Below are positions 52,997 to 61,508 of a stretch of 64,000 nucleotides of DNA, one piece after another (the stretch's first letter is position 1; each line of letters starts with the position of its first letter). This DNA comes from Chloroflexota bacterium (lineage in GTDB: Bacteria; Chloroflexota; UBA6077; JACCZL01). The translations under genes and the position numbers were made by a program. The stretch is taken from positions 48,617 through 112,616 of the forward strand of contig JADLFM010000035.1 of the NCBI GenBank assembly GCA_020845495.1, read 5' to 3'. Below the pieces are notes generated by a model. That model was not told where the DNA came from and ran no database searches. It worked only from the letters and a program-made list of their open reading frames with translations.

Positions 52997-55472
52997 CCAA
53001 TCCGCCTCCGGCGCCTCATCCAAGCGCAGCGAACTGCCGTACGACCCCACCCCGCTGCCGGCCGATCGTCCCGGGCCGGCAGCGGGGCAGTTCCGGCGGG
53101 CGTCCAGCGAGGAGCCGTCGTCAGCCGACGGTGTTGGTGAGGTCTCGCCATCTCAGGCGGCGACGGGCCGGACCGCGACATTCACGACGATCCTGGCGCG
53201 CCCCGGTCAAGCGCTGGGCCTCGCCCGGCTCTCCCGGCTCGGCCGTCTGGCGCCGCGCTGGCGGACGGTCACACTGGGGCTCGTCATCTTCATCCTGCTC
53301 GCGCCACTGGTCTCGCTGCTCCAGCAGGCTAGCGTCACCCTCGCGGCACGCGCCCTGAGCACGGCCACGGCCCTCATCGAGGCATACCTGCTGCCGCTAC
53401 TGCCAGTCGACCCGGTCTACGCTGGAGCCGGCCTCCATGTCCTCGGCGGCATCGAACCGCGTGGACTGGCCGTCGCGGGCCACGTTGGTGCGCTGCTGCA
53501 TGGCGCGCTGCCGCTCGTGTTCGCGTCGCCGGACAGCGTGGCGCCGGGCGCGGCGGTGAGCGCGCTGCTCGCGCCGGGAGCGACGGTCTTCGCGCGCGCG
53601 CTTAGCGCCATCGCGGCCACGACGCTCGTGGTCGTGCTGTGTGAGGTGGTCCGCCGCCGGCTGCACCTCCCCGCCTGGGCAGCACTCGGAGCAGCGCTGA
53701 CCGAAGCGTTCGTTCTGGTCGATCAGGCGATCAGTACCAGCTTCACGCTGCGTGACCTCGAAGCGACCGGGCTACCCTTCGCGCTCGCAGCGTTCTCGCC
53801 GGTCGGCGAGGGTGGTCAGCGCATCTTGTTCACCCGCTACCTGGACGGGGTCCCGGACAGCGCGATCGGCCTCAGTTGGGGACTGCTAACGGCCGGCGCC
53901 TGTGTCATCCTGGCGCAGTTCATCGTGGCGGCGCCGGGGCCGGCGCGCAGCGTGGCTGCGAGTGGTGCTCGGGCAGTCACGGGCGTGGCGGCCGCACTCC
54001 GTCGCTCGACGGGTGGGCGGGCGGAGCGGCTCGACCAGTCACCACGACGTCTGAGCCGGCCACGCTCAGCGCCGAGCACGGCGTCGCGGCGACTCGGCTG
54101 GTCACTCGCGCGCCTTCGCCGTTCCCCTGGCCGGCCTCACTGGTCGAGCCGCCGGGCGATGGGGCTCGTCCACGTCGCCGTGCTCGTTGCCGTGACGGCC
54201 GGCGTCACCGTCTCGCCGCTCGGCGCGGCCGTCGACGGGGAGACGACCATCGCCCCAACGGCCGACGAACTGGCGTTCGACGGGCCAGTCGACGACCCGC
54301 TCGACGATCCGCTCGCGGCGGATAACCCTGGTGCCGGCGGTCAGGCCGACGAGATCGCCGGGCTGGCCGCGGCCGAAGAGGCCGGGCTGGCAGCCGTAGC
54401 TGGCGGGCAGGCACCCGCTGCAACGGTCAGTGCCGCACCTGCTGCTGTAGCCGTGACAGCGGATGCGACGGCTGCGCCCACGGCAACTGCCGCGAGCACC
54501 CCTGCAACAGTACGAGCCGCATCCGCATCGACGCGGTCAGTCGTCGCGGTGAAAGGCCACAACTACCACTACACCTATCTCGTCAACGGCAAGCCGACCG
54601 TCATCCGAGGTATGGGCTACAACCCCTGGTACGCCAGCCTGCCGGTCGCCGACCGGCGCACCCGCTACGACCGAGACTTCGCCGAGATGCGCAGTATCGG
54701 CATCAACACCATCGAGGGCTGGTTCGAGAATCAGTTCGACCGGGTGACGCTCGACGCGGCACAGGCTCAAGGAATCGGCGTCATTATGCCGTTCGAGTTG
54801 AACCAGGACTACGACTATTCACGGCCGGAGGTGCAGCAGGCGTTCATCGACCTCGTGGCGACCTGGGTGCTGCGCTACAAGGACCACCCGGCCGTTCGGA
54901 TGTGGGGACCGGGCAACGAGAACCTGCACCGCTTGATCTTTCCAACGATGGTCAAGGGGCAGCGGGATCCGGCCCGCGAGGCGCGCGCCGACGCCTTCGC
55001 CGCCTTCTACGTCAGGCTGATCGACACCATCCACGCCCTCGATCCGTACCATCCGGTCGTCTACCGCGACGCCGAGGACCTGTACTTCAACCGCATCCGC
55101 GACGCCCTCCAGCGCGATGGCAAGCCGCGCCCCTGGTTCGTGTACGGCACGAACGTCTACACCCCGCGCCTCGCCGACGTCATTCGCAACTGGCCCACCC
55201 GCGGCCTCGACGCGCCGCTCCTCGTCTCCGAGTTCGCGCCTGGCGGCGTCGCTCCGGCCGACCGTCCGCGCATGCTCGCGCAATACTGGGGGATGATCCG
55301 CGCTCAACCCGACCGGGTCATTGGCGGGGTCGTCTACACCTGGGCCACCGAGGGGCCGGAAGACCTCGATCGGGTGTTCGGCCTGACCGACCCTAACGGC
55401 AAACCGGTCGACGGCTCGCTGTCGGCGCTGCGGCGCCTGTTCCAGGACGACCCGGTCGCGCGGGCGCCATAG
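52974..55472 (+). CDS. Membrane-anchored clan GH-A glycosidase (module A)
   Basis: 832 residues with the same architecture as the gene at 47398. A hydrophilic N-terminus of about 95 residues precedes a multi-pass membrane module sharing LPVDPVYAGAGLHVLGGIEP and VAPGAAVSALLAPGATVFAR with its paralogue. A basic loop, another hydrophobic segment near 395-415 and a long Ala/Thr linker follow. The C-terminal glycosidase starts YLVNGKPTVIRGMGYNPWY, with acid/base Glu in MWGPGNENLH and nucleophile Glu in LLVSEFAPGG. Paralogue blocks such as RPWFVYGTNVYTPRLADVI are nearly identical. ATG 52974 overlaps the small gene before it. The catalytic domain probably faces outward. Confidence 0.8.
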   Translation: MASGTLRSQSASGASSKRSELPYDPTPLPADRPGPAAGQFRRASSEEPSSADGVGEVSPSQAATGRTATFTTILARPGQALGLARLSRLGRLAPRWRTVTLGLVIFILLAPLVSLLQQASVTLAARALSTATALIEAYLLPLLPVDPVYAGAGLHVLGGIEPRGLAVAGHVGALLHGALPLVFASPDSVAPGAAVSALLAPGATVFARALSAIAATTLVVVLCEVVRRRLHLPAWAALGAALTEAFVLVDQAISTSFTLRDLEATGLPFALAAFSPVGEGGQRILFTRYLDGVPDSAIGLSWGLLTAGACVILAQFIVAAPGPARSVAASGARAVTGVAAALRRSTGGRAERLDQSPRRLSRPRSAPSTASRRLGWSLARLRRSPGRPHWSSRRAMGLVHVAVLVAVTAGVTVSPLGAAVDGETTIAPTADELAFDGPVDDPLDDPLAADNPGAGGQADEIAGLAAAEEAGLAAVAGGQAPAATVSAAPAAVAVTADATAAPTATAASTPATVRAASASTRSVVAVKGHNYHYTYLVNGKPTVIRGMGYNPWYASLPVADRRTRYDRDFAEMRSIGINTIEGWFENQFDRVTLDAAQAQGIGVIMPFELNQDYDYSRPEVQQAFIDLVATWVLRYKDHPAVRMWGPGNENLHRLIFPTMVKGQRDPAREARADAFAAFYVRLIDTIHALDPYHPVVYRDAEDLYFNRIRDALQRDGKPRPWFVYGTNVYTPRLADVIRNWPTRGLDAPLLVSEFAPGGVAPADRPRMLAQYWGMIRAQPDRVIGGVVYTWATEGPEDLDRVFGLTDPNGKPVDGSLSALRRLFQDDPVARAP

Positions 55473-55606
55473 CGAGCCTGGCACTTGGGCGGGCCAGCCA
55501 CGAGAGCGGATCGAGCGTCATTCTAGATCGGGCGCCAGAGTAGGGGGGCGGTCCAGGCGCGCAGCGCCGGTGGCTCGTCGGGCCGCGCGCTGCGCATACT
55601 CTATAC

Positions 55607-56791
55607 ATGGCCCACTCGCTCCCCGTTCTACCCCACAGTCTGGCTCACGACCAGCCGACGGAGACGGATCCGGCACCCCGCGCAGCGCCGCCAGTGCCGT
55701 GCATCCTCGATCTCGATGCGGAGGCGCTCGCACGCGTCATGGCTGCTCTCGGTCAGCCGGCCTACCGAGCACGCCAGGTGTTCCAGGCGCTCCATCAGCG
55801 CTGGGCCGGGCACTGGGACGAGATGACTAGCCTGCCGGCGTCGTTGCGGACGAGGCTGGCCGCGCGATATCGACTGCTCTCGGGCGAGCAGGTGCTCCAG
55901 GCGGTGTCGAGCGACGGCACCCGCAAACGGCTGGTGCGCCTCGTCGACGAACAGGACATCGAGACGGTCGCAATCCCGGCGACCTCGCCGGAGGGCGCGC
56001 GCCGGATCTCCGTCTGCGTCTCGACGCAGGCTGGCTGCGCGATGGCCTGTACCTTCTGCGCGACCGGCCGGATGGGGCTGGCGCGCAACCTGACGCCCGG
56101 CGAGATCGTCGATCAGGTCTATGGCTTCGGCCGGGGCGACCGTGCCGCCCGCCCGACACACGTGGTCTTCATGGGCATGGGCGAGCCGCTCGCCAACTAC
56201 GGCCCAACGGTCCAGGCCGTCCGTCTGCTGGCGGACCCGCACGGTGCGAACATCAGCCAGCGTCGGATGACCGTCTCGACGAGCGGACTGGTGCCCCAGA
56301 TTCGGCGCCTGGCCGGCGAGGGGCTGGAGGTGACGCTTGCAATCTCACTCCACGCCCCCAACGACGATCTGCGCTCCGAACTGATGCCGATCAACCGGCG
56401 CTTCCCGCTGGCGGTGTTGCTGGCCGCTGCCACCGAGTACGCGGAGCGGACCGGTCGGCGTGTGAGCTACGAGTACGTCTTGCTCCACGGCGTCAACGAT
56501 CTGCCCGAGCATGCCGCGCAACTTCTCGGGCTACTGCCGCGCCGGCTTGCGCACGTCAACCTGATCCCGTACAACGCTACCGACGCTGGCTACCAGCCCA
56601 CGCCCCCCCGGCAGGCTCGGGCGTTCCGCGAACGGCTGGAGCAGGGCGGCCTCTCCGCCACGATCCGCGCCAGCCGGGGCCAGGACATCGCGGCTGCCTG
56701 CGGTCAGTTGCGCGCCGAGAACCGCACGCGCGTCGGCTCACAGATTTTGCGGACTCGCTACGAGCGGCAGTATCGTTCGGTCGAAGCCTGA
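55607..56791 (+). CDS. rlmN: Dual-specificity 23S rRNA/tRNA adenine-C2 methyltransferase RlmN
   Basis: Radical SAM enzyme that methylates C2 of A2503 in 23S rRNA and A37 in some tRNAs. The 4Fe-4S cluster Cys motif is CAMACTFC in TQAGCAMACTFCATGRMG. The family motif HVVFMGMGEPLANYG and the C-terminal methyl-carrying Cys in RGQDIAAACGQL are present. 394 residues is slightly long because of a 30-residue N-terminal tail. No ribosome-binding site precedes ATG 55607, but CATACT at 55595-55600 lies six nt before it, so the mRNA may be leaderless. Confidence 0.95.
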   Translation: MAHSLPVLPHSLAHDQPTETDPAPRAAPPVPCILDLDAEALARVMAALGQPAYRARQVFQALHQRWAGHWDEMTSLPASLRTRLAARYRLLSGEQVLQAVSSDGTRKRLVRLVDEQDIETVAIPATSPEGARRISVCVSTQAGCAMACTFCATGRMGLARNLTPGEIVDQVYGFGRGDRAARPTHVVFMGMGEPLANYGPTVQAVRLLADPHGANISQRRMTVSTSGLVPQIRRLAGEGLEVTLAISLHAPNDDLRSELMPINRRFPLAVLLAAATEYAERTGRRVSYEYVLLHGVNDLPEHAAQLLGLLPRRLAHVNLIPYNATDAGYQPTPPRQARAFRERLEQGGLSATIRASRGQDIAAACGQLRAENRTRVGSQILRTRYERQYRSVEA

Positions 56792-56836
56792 CGACTGGCG
56801 GATAGTCTATGGCGAAGTCCAGAGGGTGAGGTAACG

Positions 56837-57172
56837 ATGGCCGAGGAGCAGTATGCGGAGCCGTTTCGGCGAATCCAGCCCGACGAGGCGAAGTCGCTCA
56901 TCGACAGCGGGCAGGTGACGGTAATCGACGTCCGGGAGCCGTGGGAGTACCAGAAGGACCATATCGCCGGCGCGAAACTGGTCCCGCTGGCGAAGATCAT
57001 CAGCGCTCCGGCGGCTAACGTCGACTCCGATCGTGTCATCTTCGTCTGCGAGGTCGGGCAGCGGAGCGCGGTCGCGGCCGAAGTCGCGGCGTCGCTCGGC
57101 CACGAGAACCTGTTCAACCTCGAGGGCGGCATGAGCGCGTGGCGCACCCAGGGGCTGCCCGTCGAGAAGTAG
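56837..57172 (+). CDS. Rhodanese-domain protein
   Basis: 111-residue single-domain sulfurtransferase. The N-terminal strand is VTVIDVREPWEYQKDHIAGA. The active loop is CEVGQRS with the persulfide-forming Cys, and the C-terminal motif is LEGGMSAWRTQGLPVE. GAGGTAACG precedes ATG 56837. It lies 45 nt after rlmN and may be co-transcribed. An IscU-like scaffold gene lies just downstream on the opposite strand, so sulfur delivery is a natural guess. Confidence 0.9.
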   Translation: MAEEQYAEPFRRIQPDEAKSLIDSGQVTVIDVREPWEYQKDHIAGAKLVPLAKIISAPAANVDSDRVIFVCEVGQRSAVAAEVAASLGHENLFNLEGGMSAWRTQGLPVEK

Positions 57173-57282
57173 CCGGCGGTGCGGCACGGGCCTCGGTGTC
57201 AGGTAACGCACCAGGCAGCCGGGCGAGCCAACGTCTACCGCTGACCTGGATCGAGCGCGAGCCTGAACGGGTGTTGCCTCTC

Positions 57283-57315
57283 GTGAGCCCTCGGCCCCAG
57301 GGGCCGGGGGCTCAC
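57283..57315. terminator. 15-bp hairpin between convergent genes
   Basis: GTGAGCCC-T-CGGCCCC folds on GGGCCGGGGGCTCAC with one T-G pair and a tiny loop. It sits between the rhodanese gene (plus) and the IscU-like gene (minus), as expected for a bidirectional terminator, but T-tracts are absent. Confidence 0.6.
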
Positions 57316-57392
57316 GGCATGCAGGTGAAGGTTCTCGCGCGCTTCACCCTGAGCTCGGCCCTCTCACAGCGGCAACGGGAGACGAGCCCGAG

Positions 57393-57770
57393 CTACGCGC
57401 TGACGGCGTCGAGCGCCTTCCGCAAGGCCCGCGCGGCAAGCTCGACACAGTAGTGTTGCTTCTCCGGGATGCCGTACTCCAACGCTGCCTCGATTGCGGC
57501 GCTGTCGACCAGCAACGCCTCGTCGAGTGTGCTGCCGATTGCTAGCTCGGTCACGATGCTCCCGGTCGCGATACAGGCGCTACAGCCGAGCGCTCGAAAG
57601 CGTGCGTCCACGATGACCGCCTCACGGCTATGCCGGCGGTCCAGCTTCAGATAGACCGTCAGGAAGGTATCGGACGTTGCGTCCTCGACTTGCCCGACGC
57701 CGTCAGGATCATCGAGGCGGCCAAGGTTGCGGGGGTTGCTGAAGTGGTCGACGACACGAGATCCGTACAC
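57393..57770 (-). CDS. IscU/NifU-like iron-sulfur scaffold, degenerate
   Basis: 125-residue U-type scaffold. The N-terminal motif RVVDHFSNPRNLG and YLKLD strand are typical. The central Cys is present in ALGCSACIATGS, and the third in KQHYCVELAARALRKAL. The first ligand position, usually Cys-Gly-Asp, reads Thr-Ser-Asp (ATSDTFL), so one cluster ligand is missing while the Asp is kept. An extra Cys in CSAC may compensate. Start GTG 57770 is inferred from family length. It is isolated from cysteine desulfurase genes. Confidence 0.82.
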   Translation of the reverse strand: MYGSRVVDHFSNPRNLGRLDDPDGVGQVEDATSDTFLTVYLKLDRRHSREAVIVDARFRALGCSACIATGSIVTELAIGSTLDEALLVDSAAIEAALEYGIPEKQHYCVELAARALRKALDAVSA

Positions 57771-57882
57771 AGCTAACCTCGGGCAAGGATCGTCACAGGG
57801 CAAAGGTCGAGATACGGCAACGGCCATGCAGCATAGGGCAACGGCCATCAGCGCGCCCGACGGCTCGCTCCGATCGGCAGGC

Positions 57883-58716
57883 TCAGTTGCGCATCGCCTC
57901 CAGCCGCTCGATCAGGGCCAACTGCTCGCGGACTGACGCCGCGTCACTGGCATCGGGTGCTTCGGTCAGGTAGTGCTCGAAGCTCGCGCGAGCCGGCTTG
58001 AAATGCCCGGCACGGAACAGGAGCATGCCACGGTCCCGGTACTCGCCCAGCGCGCTCGGCTGAACCGCGAGCATCAGATCGACCGTCCGGACGGCCCGCC
58101 TGTACTCCGCGAGCGCCCCGTAGATCCCCTTCAAGTTATTGAGCATCCGGAAGAGGATGGCGCGCGTCCCGACCGGCTGAAGCATCTCGGGTGTCAGGCG
58201 GGCGTCCGCGCCGTGCAGCGACCGCAAGCGCTCGGTACAGTCGTCCTCGGTGACGATCCGGCCCGCCGCGAACGGATCGAGCAGGAGTGGGTTGGTAGGA
58301 TGGCGGTAGTGGATCAGAAAGTGCCCTGGCATGCCCACGCCCTCTAGCGGCAGGTCGAGCCGCCGTCCAACCTCCAGATAGATGGCCGAGAGGGAGATGG
58401 GGATGCCGAGGCGGCGATCCAGCACCTCGTTCAGGTAGCTGTTGCGGGGATCGTAGTAGGCGTCGGCGTTGCCCCGCAGACCGTAGTCGTCGGAGAGGAA
58501 TGCCGCCAGCACGGTGACGCGCAATCGTGGGTCCGCGTCGGAGTCGATGCGCGGCCGGATCTCGTCGGCCATGGCGTCAAGCCGTCGCAGGTACGCGTCC
58601 ACGTCGAGGCCCGGATACTCGACGGCAGCCACCAGGAGCGCCGCCCGGTCGAGGTCGATCTCGGCGTCGTCGCGTTCCAGGAGCTCAGCGAACGCGTCAC
58701 GTGGGTCCATCCGCAT
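57883..58716 (-). CDS. SirB1-family protein (transglutaminase-like plus TPR-like)
   Basis: 277-residue protein of the SirB1/Transglut_core2 family. Residues about 75-170 contain the family pattern YDPRNSYLNEVLDRRLGIPISLSAIY, then GVGMPGHFLIHY, then LLLDPFAAG. The catalytic Cys of true transglutaminases is not evident. The C-terminal 90 residues form TPR-like helices (YRRAVRTVDLMLAVQPSALG, then GHFKPARASFEHYLTEAP). ATG 58716 or 58710 are possible starts. The family is widespread and its function is not firmly known. Confidence 0.85.
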   Translation of the reverse strand: MRMDPRDAFAELLERDDAEIDLDRAALLVAAVEYPGLDVDAYLRRLDAMADEIRPRIDSDADPRLRVTVLAAFLSDDYGLRGNADAYYDPRNSYLNEVLDRRLGIPISLSAIYLEVGRRLDLPLEGVGMPGHFLIHYRHPTNPLLLDPFAAGRIVTEDDCTERLRSLHGADARLTPEMLQPVGTRAILFRMLNNLKGIYGALAEYRRAVRTVDLMLAVQPSALGEYRDRGMLLFRAGHFKPARASFEHYLTEAPDASDAASVREQLALIERLEAMRN

Positions 58717-58786
58717 CCTGTCCGACGCGGCATCCCAGGTATGGCTGCACCTGAGACGCCGCGCTCCCCGAGAAGTACCGCCTACG

Positions 58787-58878
58787 CTCGCCAGCCTGCC
58801 GCCGTCATGCTCGCCAGCCTGCCGCCGTCATGCTCGCCAGCCTGCCGCCGTCATGCTCGCCAGCCTGCCGCCGTCATG
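58787..58878. repeat. Perfect 23-bp tandem repeat, 4 copies
   Basis: The unit CTCGCCAGCCTGCCGCCGTC plus ATG is repeated exactly four times (58787, 58810, 58833, 58856) between the SirB1 gene and the ComE-like gene stop. The absence of any mismatch suggests recent expansion and probable length variation among strains. Confidence 0.95.
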
Positions 58879-58884
58879 CTCGTC

Positions 58885-59475
58885 TCAGCCGCCGGTCGCC
58901 GCGCCGCGCAGGAAGCGGCGGAACGTCTCGGCCAGCACGACCGGATCTTCGAGGAAGTACGGCGTCTTCTGCCCCTGAAGCCCGATCCGAGCGCGGATCA
59001 GCATCGGTGCGTCGATCCCCTTTGCCTCGTCCAGCGCCTGCCGGAGCGCGTCGGCCGACTCGACGTCACGCGCCTGCATGCCGCACGCCCGGGCCACACC
59101 CGAGAAGTCCGTCGATGCCGCCGCCGTTGGCTGGTGGCCGGTCGAGCCGTAGGTACCGTTGTCGAGGATCACCAGCACCATCTTCTCTGGCGCCAGCATC
59201 CCGATAGTGGACAGCACCGAGAAGCCCATCAGCAGCCCGCCATCGCCCTCGATCGTCACGACCTTCGAGAACCGCGACTCGGCCAGCCCAAGGCTCAGGC
59301 CCAGGCCGATTGCCGGCGGCAGCCCCATCGAGTCCAGCACGTGCAGGTGATTCGGCTTGTAGCCGACGGCGGCGACCATCTCGCGAATTGCCGCGCCGAC
59401 GTTCACGACGATTGGCTGGTCGGGGTACGCCGCGTCGACGATCTTCAGCGCCTCGGTTCGCGTCAACTGTGCCAC
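58885..59475 (-). CDS. Sulfopyruvate/phosphonopyruvate decarboxylase-like, beta subunit
   Basis: 196-residue ThDP-binding C-terminal-type subunit (ComE-like). The pyrophosphate-binding motif starts at EGDGGLLMGFSVLSTI, with the Asn of the GDG-to-N motif in LVILDNGTYGS. DSMGLPPAIGLGLSLGLAES precedes it. GTG 59475 has GGGAGG six nt upstream; the longer frame overlaps the alpha gene. It forms one active enzyme with the alpha subunit, two nt upstream. Related enzymes make coenzyme M precursors or decarboxylate phosphonopyruvate. No sulfo- or phosphono-specific gene is nearby, so the substrate is open. Confidence 0.85.
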   Translation of the reverse strand: MAQLTRTEALKIVDAAYPDQPIVVNVGAAIREMVAAVGYKPNHLHVLDSMGLPPAIGLGLSLGLAESRFSKVVTIEGDGGLLMGFSVLSTIGMLAPEKMVLVILDNGTYGSTGHQPTAAASTDFSGVARACGMQARDVESADALRQALDEAKGIDAPMLIRARIGLQGQKTPYFLEDPVVLAETFRRFLRGAATGG

Positions 59476-59477
59476 CG

Positions 59478-59990
59478 TCAACCTCCCATCAGGTTGCACA
59501 GCAGCATCACCGGCCGATGGGTGACCCGGCTGTACTCGTACGCCTTGACGACCGTTGGCTGCCACTGGCCGATCGGTACGCGGCCGTCGAGGACGAAGTA
59601 GCGCACGCCAGCCGCGTCCAGGATCGGCTCGACCTTCTCGCAGATCGTGTGAATCATCGAGTTGTACTCGTTGAGCCCGCCCCGCCGAGACACGACGTAG
59701 AACTGCGGGATGTGGTAGGCCATCGGAAACGTCGTCAGGGCTGTCAGGAGATTCCCAACGCCGTTGTCCTGGATGATGGCAACGGCCTTCGCGCCGGCAA
59801 GTTCCAGCCCGGCCAGAATACCGACGCCTTCTTCTTCGCGTGGGATCGGGAAGGTTCTGGTGTCTGGCCGTTCGATCAGGTGGTTGATGATGTGGACCAG
59901 CGTGCTGCTGGGCAGATGGAGCACGTAGCGCGGATCGATGGCCTCCAGGCCGTCGATGATCGCGCGGCTCCGCTCGTCTGGCTCGGGCAT
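59478..59990 (-). CDS. Sulfopyruvate/phosphonopyruvate decarboxylase-like, alpha subunit
   Basis: 170-residue pyrimidine-binding ThDP subunit (ComD-like). The catalytic Glu region reads TFPIPREEEGVGILAGLELAG, followed by AIIQDNGVGNLLTALT and IPQFYVVSRRGG. ATG 59990 is preferred (GAGG eight nt upstream) over GTG 59996. It is translated just ahead of the beta subunit. In most bacterial phosphonopyruvate decarboxylases the two parts are fused; here they are separate, as in archaeal ComD/ComE. Confidence 0.86.
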   Translation of the reverse strand: MPEPDERSRAIIDGLEAIDPRYVLHLPSSTLVHIINHLIERPDTRTFPIPREEEGVGILAGLELAGAKAVAIIQDNGVGNLLTALTTFPMAYHIPQFYVVSRRGGLNEYNSMIHTICEKVEPILDAAGVRYFVLDGRVPIGQWQPTVVKAYEYSRVTHRPVMLLCNLMGG

Positions 59991-60279
59991 CGGCACCGCC
60001 TCGACGGGGCTTCGGCCGCCGCGACTCTGGCGAGCCCCGCTGATATGGTCTCCAGGTGGTCAGCATTATAGGCCCCCTGCCACCCTGCCCTGGACGGACT
60101 CAGGCAGAGCGCGCGCCATACTGAACGGGCCGCCCGCGGCTCGTTAGAGCGAACCGCCAGTGGAGGCATCCCCGGGCAGAGCTCTCGGGCGTTATCTGAC
60201 ACGCGACAGGGAGTGCGTCTGGCTGATCGTGCTGGGCGCGGCCGCTGTATGCCGAGACTCGCCGTGGAAGACGACGCCG

Positions 60280-61449
60280 ATGACCAGGCCGCGCATCCTC
60301 CTCGCCGATGACGACCGCAGAGTGTTGCAGGTCGTCGGGCTGACGCTGCCCAGCGAGGAGTTCCAGGTTTCCTATGCTCGCGATGGCCGGGAGGCGCTGC
60401 GCATCGCACAGGAGATCCGGCCAGCCCTCGTGCTCCTCGACTATCAAATGCCCGGCTTGAATGGCTTGGAATTGTGCCGCGCCCTGCGCTCCGACCCTAT
60501 GACCGAGCAAGCACCGATCGTGATGCTCACCGCCCACGGCACCCCGGCCGTCCGCGAGGAAGCGCGGGCCGCCGGCGTTGACGACTTCGTCGCGAAGCCG
60601 TTCAGTCCACGCCTGCTACGCGAGCGGGTGCGGTCGCTCCTCGGCCGAAGCACACCAGCATACTCGCCAACAGGCTCTACGGCCCGGCCCGAGCGACGCA
60701 GTCCTCTGGAGGCCCATCCTGCCGCCGGGTGGCTGTCTCTCTCGTCCGAGAGCCCGGTGGAGGATGGCGAGACGCTTCGTCTGCGCGGGATGACGCGGGC
60801 TCAGTTGCTCCTCCTGGCCACCGACCTGACCGCCACGATGCGGGATCTCCGTCAGGCACACGCACGCCTGAGCCTCTCGTATACGACGACCCTCGAAGCG
60901 TTCGCGACCGCCCTCGAGTTGCGTGGAGCCGAAACCGAGGGTCACGCACAGCGGGTAGCCCTGTACACGGTGGCCGCCGCGCGCCGGCTCGGCATCAACG
61001 GCTCGGATCTCGAGCAAGTACGCTGGGGCGCGACCGTCCATGACGTCGGGATGGTCGGCGTGCCGGATGCCATCCTGCTCAAGCACGGTCCCCTCCTCCC
61101 CGATGAATGGGCGCAGATGCGACTCCATCCGGAGCTTGGTACCCGTCTGCTCCAGAACATCCCCGACCTGACGATTGCCCTCTCGGTCGTTCGTTCGCAT
61201 CACGAGCGCTTCGACGGTCACGGGTACCCGGACCGCCTGAGCGGCACGGCCATCCCGCTGCCAGCGCGCGTCTTCGCTGTCGCCGATGCGCTGGACGCGA
61301 TCACGACGCACCGCTCCTATCGGCCGGCTCGGTCCTGGGAGGAAGCGCGCCAGCAGATCATCGCTGGGCGCGGCAGCCATTTCGACCCGGCTGTCGTGGA
61401 CGTCTTTCTGGAGTTGCTCGACGACTTCAAGGACACACCGGCCACCTGA
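60280..61449 (+). CDS. Response regulator with HD-GYP output domain
   Basis: 389-residue regulator. The receiver (residues 1-125) has LLADDDRR, phospho-acceptor Asp in LVLLDYQMPGLNG, and Lys in DDFVAKPFSPRLL. A linker with a helical segment leads to the HD-GYP domain (about 205-370). That domain shows ATVHDVGMVGVPDAIL (metal-binding His-Asp) and HHERFDGHGYPDRLSG (the GYP signature). HD-GYP proteins hydrolyse cyclic di-GMP, so it probably lowers that messenger on phosphorylation. ATG 60280 begins the conserved sequence; upstream open frame is not similar. No kinase is adjacent. Confidence 0.93.
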   Translation: MTRPRILLADDDRRVLQVVGLTLPSEEFQVSYARDGREALRIAQEIRPALVLLDYQMPGLNGLELCRALRSDPMTEQAPIVMLTAHGTPAVREEARAAGVDDFVAKPFSPRLLRERVRSLLGRSTPAYSPTGSTARPERRSPLEAHPAAGWLSLSSESPVEDGETLRLRGMTRAQLLLLATDLTATMRDLRQAHARLSLSYTTTLEAFATALELRGAETEGHAQRVALYTVAAARRLGINGSDLEQVRWGATVHDVGMVGVPDAILLKHGPLLPDEWAQMRLHPELGTRLLQNIPDLTIALSVVRSHHERFDGHGYPDRLSGTAIPLPARVFAVADALDAITTHRSYRPARSWEEARQQIIAGRGSHFDPAVVDVFLELLDDFKDTPAT

Positions 61450-61508
61450 CCTGGCGGCACTGGCGGTCGGCCTGGGAGCGTCAGTTGCCGAACCGCTAGA
61501 GTGTCGAC

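Noticed and set aside
58787..58878. Possible CRISPR array
   Set aside because: The repeats are directly adjacent with no spacers, and no cas gene is present.
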